Positions 53,495-62,301 of a stretch of DNA of 64,000 nucleotides are shown here, one piece after another. The stretch is from Wocania_A sp965224845. GTDB taxonomy: Bacteria; Bacteroidota; Bacteroidia; Flavobacteriales; Flavobacteriaceae. The position numbers and the translations under genes are program-made. Numbering within the stretch: the stretch's first letter is position 1; each line of letters opens with the position of its first letter. A model generated the notes under the pieces. The model was given only the letters and a program-made list of their open reading frames with translations. It made no database searches and was not told where the DNA came from. The stretch is from positions 248,001 to 312,000 of the forward strand of contig CBDDAJ010000015.1 in assembly GCA_965224845.1 (NCBI GenBank), written 5' to 3'.

Positions 53495-55586
53495 ACAGAT
53501 CAATGTTGCATTAATTGGGAATCCAAATACAGGAAAAACCTCAGTCTTTAATGCCTTAACAGGGCTAAACCAAAAAGTAGGTAATTATCCGGGAATTACC
53601 GTTGAAAAAAAAGAAGGCATTTGTAAGCTCCCTCGTGGTGTTAAAGCACATATTATTGATTTACCCGGAACCTATAGCTTAAATGCTTCATCGCTTGATG
53701 AAAATGTTGTTATAGAATTACTTTTAAATAAAAACGACAAAGATTTTCCTGATATAGCTGTGGTAGTAAGCGATGTTGAAAATCTTAAACGCAACTTACT
53801 GCTTTTTACACAAATTAAAGATCTGGAAATTCCAACCATACTTGTTATTAATATGGCAGATCGTATGGATTATAAAGGGATTTCTTTAGATATCCCTTAT
53901 TTGGAGGAACATCTAGGCACTAAAATCGCATTAGTAAGTACCAGAAAAAACAATGGTATTGATCAATTAAAAGATTTAATTGCTAATTATAAAGACATTT
54001 CAATTGCGCCATGTATTGATGCTTCAAGCATTGATGCCGAATATTTTGGAAATTTAAAGCAGGCCTTTCCCAACCAATTGCTATATAAACTTTGGCTGGT
54101 TATAACACAAGATGTAAACTTTGGGAAAACAGACAGAAATGAGATTGATGCTGTTGCCAATTTTAAAACTAAGAGTAAAGCCGATTTAAAACGATTGCAG
54201 CAAAAAGAAACCATTAAACGCTACCAGTTTATAAATAATGTGCTTAAACACGGGCAAACCATTGATGCCTCTCAAGCCAAAGATTTACGCACTAAATTAG
54301 ATCGTATTTTAACCCATAAAGTTTGGGGCTATCTTATTTTTAGTGTCATTCTACTAACCATCTTTCAGGCTATTTACGATTGGGCTGAATTACCAATGGA
54401 TTTTATAGATGCCACTTTTGCTTCATTAAGCGAGTGGACAAAACAAGTTTTACCTGCCGGGGCTTTTACAGATTTACTGGCAGAAGGTATTATCCCGGGA
54501 CTAGGTGGTATCGTAATATTTATTCCTCAAATAGCATTCTTGTTTTTGTTTATAGCTGTACTGGAAGAAAGTGGTTATATGAGTCGTGTGGTATTTTTAA
54601 TGGATAGAATTATGCGTCGTTTTGGATTAAGCGGAAAAAGCGTTGTGCCTCTAATTTCTGGTACAGCCTGCGCTATCCCTGCTATTATGGCAACCCGAAA
54701 CATTGAAAGCTGGAAAGAACGCTTAATTACCATTCTAGTAACACCATTTACAACCTGTTCGGCACGATTACCAGTATACTTAATTATTATTGCTTTAGTT
54801 ATTCCCGAAGGTCGGTTTTTAGGATTAAGCTATCAGGCTTTAACACTTATGTTGCTTTATTTAATTGGATTTGGTGCCGCAGTTATTTCGGCATACCTTT
54901 TAAATAAGGTATTGAAAATAAAAAGCAAATCGTTTTTTGTAGTAGAAATGCCAAACTACAAACTGCCTTTGTTTAAAAATGTAGCAATTACTGTAATTGA
55001 AAAAACTAAAGCTTTTGTGTTTGGTGCCGGTAAAATTATTCTTGCTATATCTATTGTACTTTGGTTTTTAGCCTCTTACGGTCCCGGAGAAAATTTTAAT
55101 AATGCAGAAAATATTGTCACTACAGCACATGCTGCTGAAAACTTAAGCGAACAAGAGTTACAGCAAAAAATAGCATCACATAAATTAGAACATTCTTTTA
55201 TTGGGCTTACAGGAAGAGCTATAGAACCTGCAATAAGGCCATTAGGTTATGATTGGAAAATTGGCATAGCCATAGTAAGTAGTTTTGCCGCCAGAGAAGT
55301 GTTTGTTGGCACGCTAGCAACTATTTACAGCGTTGAAAGCGATGAAGAAGAAACCATTAAAAACCGAATGGCAGGAGAAATAAACCCTGTTCTTGGTGGT
55401 CCATTGTTTAATTTTGCCTCTGGTATCTCGCTGTTATTGTTTTATGCTTTTGCCATGCAATGTATGAGTACACTAGCTATTGTAAAACGAGAAACCAATA
55501 GTTGGAAATGGCCAACATTACAACTTGTTATCATGAGTGCTTTTGCATACTTAGTAGCATTAATAGCTTTTCAGTTATTAAAATAA
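53487..55586 (+). CDS. feoB: FeoB ferrous iron transporter
   Basis: The 699-residue protein has a GTPase domain at residues 1-160 (GNPNTGKTSVFNAL, DLPGTYSLNASS, NMADRMD), a helical switch, and a membrane part with two Gate regions. The gate Cys is in SGTACAIPAIMATRN near residue 390, and VTPFTTCSARLPVYL follows. FSPSFAARE-type motif is SSFAAREVFVGTLAT near residue 597. It imports Fe2+ across the inner membrane. Confidence 0.97.
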   Translation: MSKQINVALIGNPNTGKTSVFNALTGLNQKVGNYPGITVEKKEGICKLPRGVKAHIIDLPGTYSLNASSLDENVVIELLLNKNDKDFPDIAVVVSDVENLKRNLLLFTQIKDLEIPTILVINMADRMDYKGISLDIPYLEEHLGTKIALVSTRKNNGIDQLKDLIANYKDISIAPCIDASSIDAEYFGNLKQAFPNQLLYKLWLVITQDVNFGKTDRNEIDAVANFKTKSKADLKRLQQKETIKRYQFINNVLKHGQTIDASQAKDLRTKLDRILTHKVWGYLIFSVILLTIFQAIYDWAELPMDFIDATFASLSEWTKQVLPAGAFTDLLAEGIIPGLGGIVIFIPQIAFLFLFIAVLEESGYMSRVVFLMDRIMRRFGLSGKSVVPLISGTACAIPAIMATRNIESWKERLITILVTPFTTCSARLPVYLIIIALVIPEGRFLGLSYQALTLMLLYLIGFGAAVISAYLLNKVLKIKSKSFFVVEMPNYKLPLFKNVAITVIEKTKAFVFGAGKIILAISIVLWFLASYGPGENFNNAENIVTTAHAAENLSEQELQQKIASHKLEHSFIGLTGRAIEPAIRPLGYDWKIGIAIVSSFAAREVFVGTLATIYSVESDEEETIKNRMAGEINPVLGGPLFNFASGISLLLFYAFAMQCMSTLAIVKRETNSWKWPTLQLVIMSAFAYLVALIAFQLLK

Positions 55587-55613
55587 GCCATAACATTTCT
55601 TAAATGAAATAAT

Positions 55614-55621
55614 TATATTTG
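55614..55621 (+). promoter_or_regulatory. -7 box of the FeoB-associated peptide
   Basis: TATATTTG, a perfect TAnnTTTG. Transcript start would be near 55627, 13 bp before the ATG at 55640. Confidence 0.5.
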
Positions 55622-55639
55622 TAATACGACTAAACACTT

Positions 55640-55780
55640 ATGAATACCATTATACAAAATATCTTAGCTTTTACTGTACTTGCTTTAGCCCTGGGCTTTA
55701 TCGTTAAAAAGTTTATTTGGAAGCCAAAGAAAAAAACCGCCAAAGCTTGTGGTGGAGATGATGGCTGTGGATGTCATTAA
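55640..55780 (+). CDS. FeoB-associated Cys-rich membrane peptide
   Basis: The 46-residue peptide MNTIIQNILAFTVLALALG... has one membrane helix (residues 8-22), a basic stretch (KKFIWKPKKKTAK), and a Cys tail ACGGDDGCGCH. This matches the FeoB-associated Cys-rich membrane protein family found after feoB in many bacteria. Role is unknown, perhaps iron handover. It is 53 bp behind feoB with its own -7 box. Confidence 0.85.
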   Translation: MNTIIQNILAFTVLALALGFIVKKFIWKPKKKTAKACGGDDGCGCH

Positions 55781-55799
55781 ATCTAATCTATAATAATTT

Positions 55800-56021
55800 T
55801 TGTCTCTAATTGTAATCTTAATCGCTTATTATTTTGATTATAAATCTGAACCGGATTCGTTTTGGTCAGATATTAAAGGAGGCTTAAGTGTTTTTGGTAT
55901 TTTGATCGCATCTGCTTTAATATTAAAATACAAATTTAACATTGGATATGTATATATAATATGCGCCATTGGAATTGAAATCCTCCTTCTTTTTGTTCTC
56001 AAAGGCCTTTTAAAAAAATAG
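55800..56021 (+). CDS. Possible small membrane protein (TTG start)
   Basis: The open frame encodes 73 residues with three predicted hydrophobic segments (residues 2-11, 26-42, 47-68). There is no ATG; TTG at 55800 is the only start. It lies 19 bp behind the Cys-rich peptide in the same direction. No family recognised, and it may not be expressed. Confidence 0.4.
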   Translation: MSLIVILIAYYFDYKSEPDSFWSDIKGGLSVFGILIASALILKYKFNIGYVYIICAIGIEILLLFVLKGLLKK

Positions 56022-56178
56022 AGGCTTTATCACTGCTCTAAAATCGTCTTAAAGTATGTTATTTTATTTACTGCTTTATCTGTTAAGGCATTATAACTAA
56101 ATAAGCCTTCAATTTTTATATCACTGGATATTCGTTTCTTTTTTTTTTAAAAAATCATCATCATATTTATTTTTTAGT

Positions 56179-56209
56179 TACATTTGAAAAATATTTAAGC
56201 TTGCTTAAA
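56179..56209 (+). promoter_or_regulatory. Promoter and DtxR/MntR-type operator of the metal operon
   Basis: TACATTTG at 56179-56186 is a perfect -7 box. The palindrome TTTAAGCTTGCTTAAA (arms TTTAAGC / GCTTAAA, two bases between) at 56194-56209 covers the predicted transcript start. A DtxR-family repressor bound here would block initiation. The regulator is encoded 22 bp further on, so autoregulation is likely. Confidence 0.65.
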
Positions 56210-56230
56210 TTTAAAATTAAACAAACATAA

Positions 56231-56887
56231 ATGTCTGTCGCTATAGAAAATTTTGTAAAGGCCATTTACAAAAACGAAAAGAACAACAGCAATGATACCA
56301 AACCGGGTAACATTGCTAAAAAGCTAGGTATATCTAATGCTGCAGCTACAGATATGGCAAAAAAGTTAGCCGCTAAAAACTTATTGCATTATGAGAAATA
56401 TCAAGAGTTAAAACTTACGGAAAAAGGCACAAAAATGGCCCTTAATGTGGTACGAAAACACCGCCTTTGGGAATCTTTATTGTTTAGAATGTTCGATATG
56501 TCTTTACATGAAATCCATAGAGAATCTGAATTATTAGAACATCAAACATCCGATTTTTTAGCCAATAAAATAAGTGATTATTTGGGCAATCCTAAATTTG
56601 ATCCTCATGGAGATCCTATTCCAAATGCAAAAGGTGAAATTACTACAAAAGACATATCGATCGCTTTATCAAGCACACAAGAAGGTAAAACTTATATAAT
56701 CTCCAGGTTAATGAGCGACGATAAGGAGTTTTTTGATTTTTGTGCACTAAACGGATTGAAATACGGAAACACAATTGTAGTAACCAAACAGTTCAGTAAA
56801 AATAAAATGACTCAACTTTTAATTAACAATAACACCATTCTTTTAAACGAAGATTTTACTAATATTATTTATGTCAATGAAAAATAA
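56231..56887 (+). CDS. DtxR/MntR-family metal-dependent regulator
   Basis: The 218-residue protein has an N-terminal winged helix (PGNIAKKLGISNAAATDMAKKLAAK), a dimerisation domain with metal ligands (VRKHRLWE, HEIHRESELLEH, DPHGDPIPN) and a C-terminal SH3-like FeoA domain (residues about 145-218). It binds Mn2+, Fe2+ or Zn2+ and represses metal uptake. Its end overlaps the next gene. It stands first in the operon with an outer-membrane protein and the ABC importer. Confidence 0.92.
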   Translation: MSVAIENFVKAIYKNEKNNSNDTKPGNIAKKLGISNAAATDMAKKLAAKNLLHYEKYQELKLTEKGTKMALNVVRKHRLWESLLFRMFDMSLHEIHRESELLEHQTSDFLANKISDYLGNPKFDPHGDPIPNAKGEITTKDISIALSSTQEGKTYIISRLMSDDKEFFDFCALNGLKYGNTIVVTKQFSKNKMTQLLINNNTILLNEDFTNIIYVNEK

Positions 56888-57680
56888 AAATTACATCTAT
56901 TTGTATACCATATTATTTACCGCTTTATCCTACTCTCAAGACCAAAACGATATTGGAGCTTTAGTAACCGATAGACCGGATGCTACAGAAGCCTCTTCAA
57001 CTGTTGGTAAAGGAATTTTACAAATTGAAACAGGAGGATGGTATGAATCGTTTGAAGAGAATAATATTAAATCTGAAAATTATACCTATAATACAACTTT
57101 AGTTCGTTATGGTATTCTGGATCATTTGGAACTTCGTATGGGTTGGGATTTTACAGAAGGCACTACTAAAATTAATGGCAATAAACTAAATAATGTTTCC
57201 AGCGGTTTTTCTCCACTTTTATTAGGCGTTAAAGTTGATATTGCTGAAGAAAAAGGTGCCATGCCAGAAATAGCATTAATAGGACATGTCTTTCCTCTTT
57301 TTACTGCTTCTCAAGATTACAGACCAGAATCAACAGGAATAGATTTTAGATTCTCTTTTTCGCATACCCTAAGTGAAAAATCTAGTTTAGGATATAACCT
57401 TGGCGCAGCATGGGGCAATGATTCTCCCGAAGCATCTGCTATTTATACCATAGCTTACGGCTACAGTATCTCTGATACATTTGGTTTATATGCTGAACTT
57501 TACGGTGATTTTCCTGAAGATCATTCTGCCAATCACTATTGGGATGCAGGACTCACCTATTTAGTTTCAAATAATTTACAATTAGATGCTTACGTTGGAA
57601 CAAGTATCACCAAAGGTCAAGACTTACTTATAGGACTAGGAGCCAGTTATAGAATTCTTAAAGCCCATAATGGGCAATAA
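56871..57680 (+). CDS. Outer-membrane beta-barrel protein, MetA-pathway-like
   Basis: The 269-residue protein has a signal peptide (ending LSYSQ). It opens after that with LVTDRPDATEASSTVGKGIL and QIETGGWYES, the signature of the phenol MetA-degradation-type barrel proteins. Such proteins are annotated as transporters; here the place between a metal regulator and the ABC importer suggests passage of metal or its chelate across the outer membrane. It starts within the regulator gene (16-bp overlap; a second ATG at 56877). Confidence 0.8.
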   Translation: MSMKNKNYIYLYTILFTALSYSQDQNDIGALVTDRPDATEASSTVGKGILQIETGGWYESFEENNIKSENYTYNTTLVRYGILDHLELRMGWDFTEGTTKINGNKLNNVSSGFSPLLLGVKVDIAEEKGAMPEIALIGHVFPLFTASQDYRPESTGIDFRFSFSHTLSEKSSLGYNLGAAWGNDSPEASAIYTIAYGYSISDTFGLYAELYGDFPEDHSANHYWDAGLTYLVSNNLQLDAYVGTSITKGQDLLIGLGASYRILKAHNGQ

Positions 57681-57716
57681 ATTATGTATTAGCAAGTATA
57701 AAACGAAACAATAGTT

Positions 57717-58622
57717 ATGAAAAAACAAATAGCCTTACTCTTATTAATTATAACTGTTTTGGGTTGTAAGAATAAAGAACAAACAAACGGTAAGCTTAAC
57801 GTAGTAACCACAACTACTATGATTACCGATTTAGTGAAAAATATTGGTGGCGACGCAGTTAATATTCAAGGCTTAATGGGAAGTGGTGTAGATCCACACT
57901 TATACAAAGCCAGCGAAGGCGACGTTACCAAATTAGTAAATGCCGATATCATCTTTTTTAACGGACTGCATTTAGAAGGAAAGCTTGTAGAGGTTTTTGA
58001 AAAAATGAGCACCAAAACGCCTATTGCTTTAGCCCAGGAACTAGATCAATCTACATTGATTGGATCAGATTATTTTGCGTCGAATTATGACCCGCATGTT
58101 TGGTTTAACATTGATTACTTTAAGCAATTTGCTAAAAAAGTTACGGAAGTATTATCTGAAAAAGATCCTAAAAATGCTGTTAACTTCGTGGAAAATGAAA
58201 AGCATTATTTAGCAAAACTGGACGCGCTTCAAAAAACCGTAAATACAACTATTAAAACACTACCGGAAGAGAAACGCATTCTGGTTACGGCACACGATGC
58301 CTTTAATTATTTTGGGAAGAATTACGGATTTGAAGTCGTTGGTTTACAAGGGCTTTCAACCGCAACAGAAGCTGGTGTTCAAGATGTGCAAAAACTAGCG
58401 GCTTTTATTATTAAAAAAAAGGTAAAAGCTATTTTTGTAGAGAGCTCTGTACCTAAGCGAACTATAGAAGCTTTACAAGCTGCTGTAAAGTCTAAAGGTC
58501 ATAACGTAACTATAGGGGGCACACTTTATTCTGATGCCTTAGGAAATGCCGGAACAGTTGAAGGAACCTATATTGGTATGTTTGAATATAATGTAAATAC
58601 TATTGTAAACGCACTTAAATAA
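57717..58622 (+). CDS. Metal ABC transporter substrate-binding lipoprotein (ZnuA/TroA family)
   Basis: The 301-residue protein has a lipobox ending LLIITVLGC. Metal-binding residues are His in GVDPHLYKASE and in YDPHVWFNI, His in VTAHDAFNYFG, and an Asp near GGTLYSDALG, as in the A-I group (Mn, Zn, Fe). It has no His-rich loop, so it is not obviously a zinc-specific ZnuA. It binds the metal in the periplasm and hands it to the permeases. The gene ends in TAATG coupling to the ATPase. Confidence 0.93.
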   Translation: MKKQIALLLLIITVLGCKNKEQTNGKLNVVTTTTMITDLVKNIGGDAVNIQGLMGSGVDPHLYKASEGDVTKLVNADIIFFNGLHLEGKLVEVFEKMSTKTPIALAQELDQSTLIGSDYFASNYDPHVWFNIDYFKQFAKKVTEVLSEKDPKNAVNFVENEKHYLAKLDALQKTVNTTIKTLPEEKRILVTAHDAFNYFGKNYGFEVVGLQGLSTATEAGVQDVQKLAAFIIKKKVKAIFVESSVPKRTIEALQAAVKSKGHNVTIGGTLYSDALGNAGTVEGTYIGMFEYNVNTIVNALK

Positions 58623-59359
58623 TGGATAAAAAAATAGCGGTTCAAGTAGACGATTTAACCGTTGCTTATAATTACAAACCTGTACTTTGGGATATTGATT
58701 TAGAAATCCCGGAAGGTGTTTTAATGGCTATTGTTGGACCAAATGGAGCAGGAAAATCTACGCTAATAAAATCCATTTTAGGCATCTTAAAACCTATTGC
58801 CGGCAGTGTTAGTATTTATGGCAAACCCTATGATGATCAACGCCAACTTGTAGCCTATGTGCCTCAAAAAGGTAGTGTAGATTGGGATTTCCCAACTACA
58901 GCTCTTGATGTGGTCATGATGGGAACTTACGGGAGTTTAGGCTGGATTAAACGCCCCAAACAAAAACAAAAAAAAGCGGCCCTGGAAGCGCTTGAAAAAG
59001 TAGGTATGCTCCCTTTTAAGAACAGGCAAATCAGTCAGTTATCAGGTGGGCAGCAACAACGTATATTTTTAGCAAGAGCACTCGTGCAAAACGCAGCCAT
59101 TTACTTTATGGACGAGCCTTTTCAAGGTGTTGATGCTACTACCGAAATTGCTATTATTAATATCTTAAAAGAATTGCGTAAAGCTGGAAAAACAGTAATT
59201 GTAGTACATCACGATCTACAAACTGTCCCCGAATATTTTGATTGGGTAACCTTTTTAAATGTAAAGAAGATAGCAACCGGACCCGTTAAAGACATTTTTA
59301 ATGACGATAATTTAACCAAAACCTACGGAATTAATTATAAAGTAAGTATTCAGGAGTAA
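58622..59359 (+). CDS. Metal ABC transporter ATP-binding protein
   Basis: The 245-residue ATPase has Walker A GPNGAGKST (near residue 38), Q-loop VPQKGSVDWDFP, signature LSGGQQQRIFLARAL, Walker B AIYFMDEPF and H-loop VVHHDL. This is the ZnuC/TroB type. It is coupled by TAATG to both neighbours. Confidence 0.95.
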   Translation: MDKKIAVQVDDLTVAYNYKPVLWDIDLEIPEGVLMAIVGPNGAGKSTLIKSILGILKPIAGSVSIYGKPYDDQRQLVAYVPQKGSVDWDFPTTALDVVMMGTYGSLGWIKRPKQKQKKAALEALEKVGMLPFKNRQISQLSGGQQQRIFLARALVQNAAIYFMDEPFQGVDATTEIAIINILKELRKAGKTVIVVHHDLQTVPEYFDWVTFLNVKKIATGPVKDIFNDDNLTKTYGINYKVSIQE

Positions 59360-60483
59360 TGGATTTGCAAGAGTATTTTTCTTTAGTTTTTAGTGACTAC
59401 ACATTACGCACTATCACACTAGGAACAGCTGTTTTAGGAGCTGTAACCGGTATGCTTGGCAGTTTTGCTGTATTACGAAAGCAAAGTTTACTTGGAGATG
59501 CCATTTCTCATGCCGCTTTACCAGGAATAGCTATTGCTTTTTTAATTACTGGAGCAAAAGACAGTAATACATTACTTCTGGGAGCGCTTATAAGCGGACT
59601 TATTGGCACCTTTTGGATTCGTGGCATTATTACAAAAACACATTTAAAATCTGATACCGCTTTAGGTTTGATACTATCCTTATTCTTTGGGTTTGGTATG
59701 TTACTGCTTACATTTATTCAAAAACAACCAAATGCCAATCAAGCCGGTTTAGACAAATACCTATTTGGTCAAGCCGCCACTTTAGTAGAAAGCGATGTTT
59801 GGATGATGGCCACAGTTACCGGAATTTGCTTAATTGTTTTATTACTATTTTGGAAAGAGTTTAAAATCCTTTTGTTTGATGCAGACTATACTAAAACATT
59901 GGGCTTTAATACAAAGATTATTGATATTTTAATTACATCTTTTATTGTTTTAGCTATTGTTTTAGGACTGCAAACAGTTGGTGTTGTTTTAATGAGTGCC
60001 ATGTTATTGGCACCAGCAGCAGCAGCAAGACAATGGACAAACAGTTTAGCCAAAATGGTATTTCTAGCTGCTTTATTTGGTGCTTTTTCAGGAGTATTCG
60101 GAACTGCAATTAGTGCCAGCCAAAATAACCTGTCAACAGGACCCGTAATTGTTTTAGTTGCCGGTGTTTTTGTGATATTCTCTTTTATATTTTCGCCTAG
60201 CCGAGGCTTATTATTTAAACAAATCCGATTTATTAAAAATCGTCGCGATTTACAGCTTCATAAAACTTTGGCTTTTATGCATCAAATTGCCGAAACCCAT
60301 GAAGATATATCACATCCGCATGCCATTAAAATCCTGAATAACTTTCAAGGGTTTACCAAAGGAACACTTCAAAAATTAGTAGAAAAAAATTATGTAACGC
60401 TTCAGGGTAATATGTGGAGTTTAACAGAAGAAGGGTTTAATACAGCTTCAAATTTATATAACCAACAAGCAAATAATGAATAG
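59359..60483 (+). CDS. Metal ABC transporter permease with C-terminal winged-helix domain (first)
   Basis: About 290 residues form the ZnuB/TroC membrane domain (LGTAVLGAVTGMLGSFAVLRKQSLLGDAISHAALPG). The last 70 residues are not membrane and look like a winged helix: LHKTLAFMHQIAETHED, GFTKGTLQKLVEKNYVTLQG, NMWSLTEEGFNTASNLY. This is similar to the DNA-binding part of DtxR proteins. The permease is otherwise typical. It overlaps the second permease by 8 bp. Confidence 0.9.
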   Translation: MDLQEYFSLVFSDYTLRTITLGTAVLGAVTGMLGSFAVLRKQSLLGDAISHAALPGIAIAFLITGAKDSNTLLLGALISGLIGTFWIRGIITKTHLKSDTALGLILSLFFGFGMLLLTFIQKQPNANQAGLDKYLFGQAATLVESDVWMMATVTGICLIVLLLFWKEFKILLFDADYTKTLGFNTKIIDILITSFIVLAIVLGLQTVGVVLMSAMLLAPAAAARQWTNSLAKMVFLAALFGAFSGVFGTAISASQNNLSTGPVIVLVAGVFVIFSFIFSPSRGLLFKQIRFIKNRRDLQLHKTLAFMHQIAETHEDISHPHAIKILNNFQGFTKGTLQKLVEKNYVTLQGNMWSLTEEGFNTASNLYNQQANNE

Positions 60484-61636
60484 CGCTCAAATAGAAATAC
60501 AACTCATTGCCAGTTTAGTGGCTATTGCCTGTGCCATTCCTGGAAGCTTTTTGGTGCTACGCAAAATGGCAATGATTAGCGATGCCATTAGCCATTCTAT
60601 TTTACCAGGTATTGTAATTGGCTTTTTTATCACACACAATCTTAATTCGCCATTGCTTATTTTATTAGCTGCTCTAACAGGGATTATTACGGTTGTTTTA
60701 GTTGAATACATTCAAAAAACAGGGCTGGTAAAAGAAGATACAGCCATTGGATTGGTCTTTCCTGCCCTATTTAGTATTGGTGTTATTATGATCGCTAAAA
60801 ATGCTAACGATGTGCATTTAGATGTCGATGCTGTATTACTTGGTGAACTGGCTTTCGCTCCTTTTGATAGATTAATTGTTTCTGGTGTAGACATTGGACC
60901 AAAATCCTTATGGATTATTGGAACAATTCTTATAATAACAATTGTATTATTAATTGCATTTTTTAAAGAATTAAAAATAAGCACCTTTGACAAAGGATTG
61001 GCTGCATCGTTAGGTTTTTCTCCAGCAATTATGCATTATGGCCTCATGTCTGTGTCGTCTGTAACTACTGTTGGGGCTTTTGATGCTGTAGGTGCCATTT
61101 TAGTAGTTGCGCTTATGATTGCTCCCGCTGCAACCGCTTATTTATTAACCACCGACCTTAAAAAAATGCTCGGGCTCTCCATTGGTTTTGGCGTATTAAG
61201 TGCTATTTCCGGGTACTGGTTTGCCCATTGGTTAGATGCATCTATTGCAGGGTCTATAACAACCATGCTTGGGCTAATCTTTTTATTAGTCTATCTGTTT
61301 GCGCCTAGCAAAGGGGTTATTGCTGTTCTATATAGAGAAAAACAACAACGTACTGAAGTGTCTTTATTAACTTTTTTATTGCATTTAAAAAACCATAACG
61401 AAGAAGAAGAGCGCCATGTAAATCATTTAAACGAACATATTAATTGGCAAAAAGTACGTTCGAAATCTGTATTGGATTTAGCACTTAAAAACAATATGAT
61501 TTCAATTGAAAATAATATTGTGTCTTTAACCGAAAAAGGAGATGCATTTACCTCACAAGCTATTGATTATATTATAACTAACGAAGACGCTAAAATTGAA
61601 CATATGAAAGACGATTTCTTTTTGTTTAGAGGCTAA
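60476..61636 (+). CDS. Metal ABC transporter permease with C-terminal winged-helix domain (second)
   Basis: The 386-residue protein has the same plan: a membrane domain (LIASLVAIACAIPGSFLVLRKMAMISDAISHSILPG, only partly shown here as GSFLVLRKMAMISDAISHS) and a C-terminal soluble region from about residue 300. The latter has NWQKVRSKSVLDLALKNNM and ENNIVSLTEKGDAFTSQA, winged-helix-like and ending in KDDFFLFRG. It pairs with the first permease as a heterodimer. It is last in the operon; the 250 bp to yraN show nothing notable. Confidence 0.9.
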   Translation: MNSAQIEIQLIASLVAIACAIPGSFLVLRKMAMISDAISHSILPGIVIGFFITHNLNSPLLILLAALTGIITVVLVEYIQKTGLVKEDTAIGLVFPALFSIGVIMIAKNANDVHLDVDAVLLGELAFAPFDRLIVSGVDIGPKSLWIIGTILIITIVLLIAFFKELKISTFDKGLAASLGFSPAIMHYGLMSVSSVTTVGAFDAVGAILVVALMIAPAATAYLLTTDLKKMLGLSIGFGVLSAISGYWFAHWLDASIAGSITTMLGLIFLLVYLFAPSKGVIAVLYREKQQRTEVSLLTFLLHLKNHNEEEERHVNHLNEHINWQKVRSKSVLDLALKNNMISIENNIVSLTEKGDAFTSQAIDYIITNEDAKIEHMKDDFFLFRG

Positions 61637-61874
61637 TGCCATTACAAGTTTCTGTCATTTCTCAAAACAGGCAAAATACAAATGTTTTTATTTGATTTAT
61701 TACAGACATTTTTTTGAAATCGAAGATGCAATAGCAAGGGAAAAATAAATTAAAGGTTGGAGTCGGTTAAAGAAGGAAATATTAATATCAAATTTAATTC
61801 TAATTGGACATTTTTAAATGATGATATATAGTGAGATTCTTCAGTCGTTCCTCCTTATGAATGACACAAAATCA

Positions 61875-61882
61875 TAACTTTG
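61875..61882 (+). promoter_or_regulatory. -7 box directly before yraN
   Basis: TAACTTTG, a perfect TAnnTTTG, ends only 4 bp before the ATG at 61887. Initiation would fall on or next to the start codon, so a leaderless mRNA is predicted. Confidence 0.5.
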
Positions 61883-61886
61883 TAAT

Positions 61887-62246
61887 ATGGCCCGACACAA
61901 CGAACTTGGTAAAAAAGGCGAACAATTAGCTGTTGATTTTCTATTAAAAAACGGATACAACGTTCTTGAAAGAAATTATCGCTTTGATAAAGCTGAAGTT
62001 GATATTATAGCAAGATTAAATGATATACTTGCTGTTATTGAAGTTAAAACAAGGTCGTCTGCAGATTTTGGAAACCCTCAGGATTTTGTGAAGCCCAAAC
62101 AAATACAACGTTTAGTTAAAGCCGTTGATGCATATATTATAGTAAACGGGTTAGATGTTGAAGTCCGATTTGATATTATTGCTATTGTAAAAAAAGGTAA
62201 CGCTTTTAATATAGAACATCTGGAAAATGCATTTTATCATTTTTAA
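61887..62246 (+). CDS. YraN family endonuclease-like protein (UPF0102)
   Basis: The 119-residue protein begins ARHNELGKKGEQLAVDFLLK and has the nuclease-fold motif FDKAEVDIIARLNDILAVIEVK (D...E-x-K), then TRSSADFGNPQDFVKPKQIQ. YraN proteins have the Holliday-junction-resolvase-like fold; some act in processing of DNA ends, but most are uncharacterised. Monocistronic. Confidence 0.93.
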   Translation: MARHNELGKKGEQLAVDFLLKNGYNVLERNYRFDKAEVDIIARLNDILAVIEVKTRSSADFGNPQDFVKPKQIQRLVKAVDAYIIVNGLDVEVRFDIIAIVKKGNAFNIEHLENAFYHF

Positions 62247-62301
62247 CATTTTAGCCATCCTGAGATTAGTTCAGCAGGCTAAAAATTTTCTTTAAATGAA
62301 T

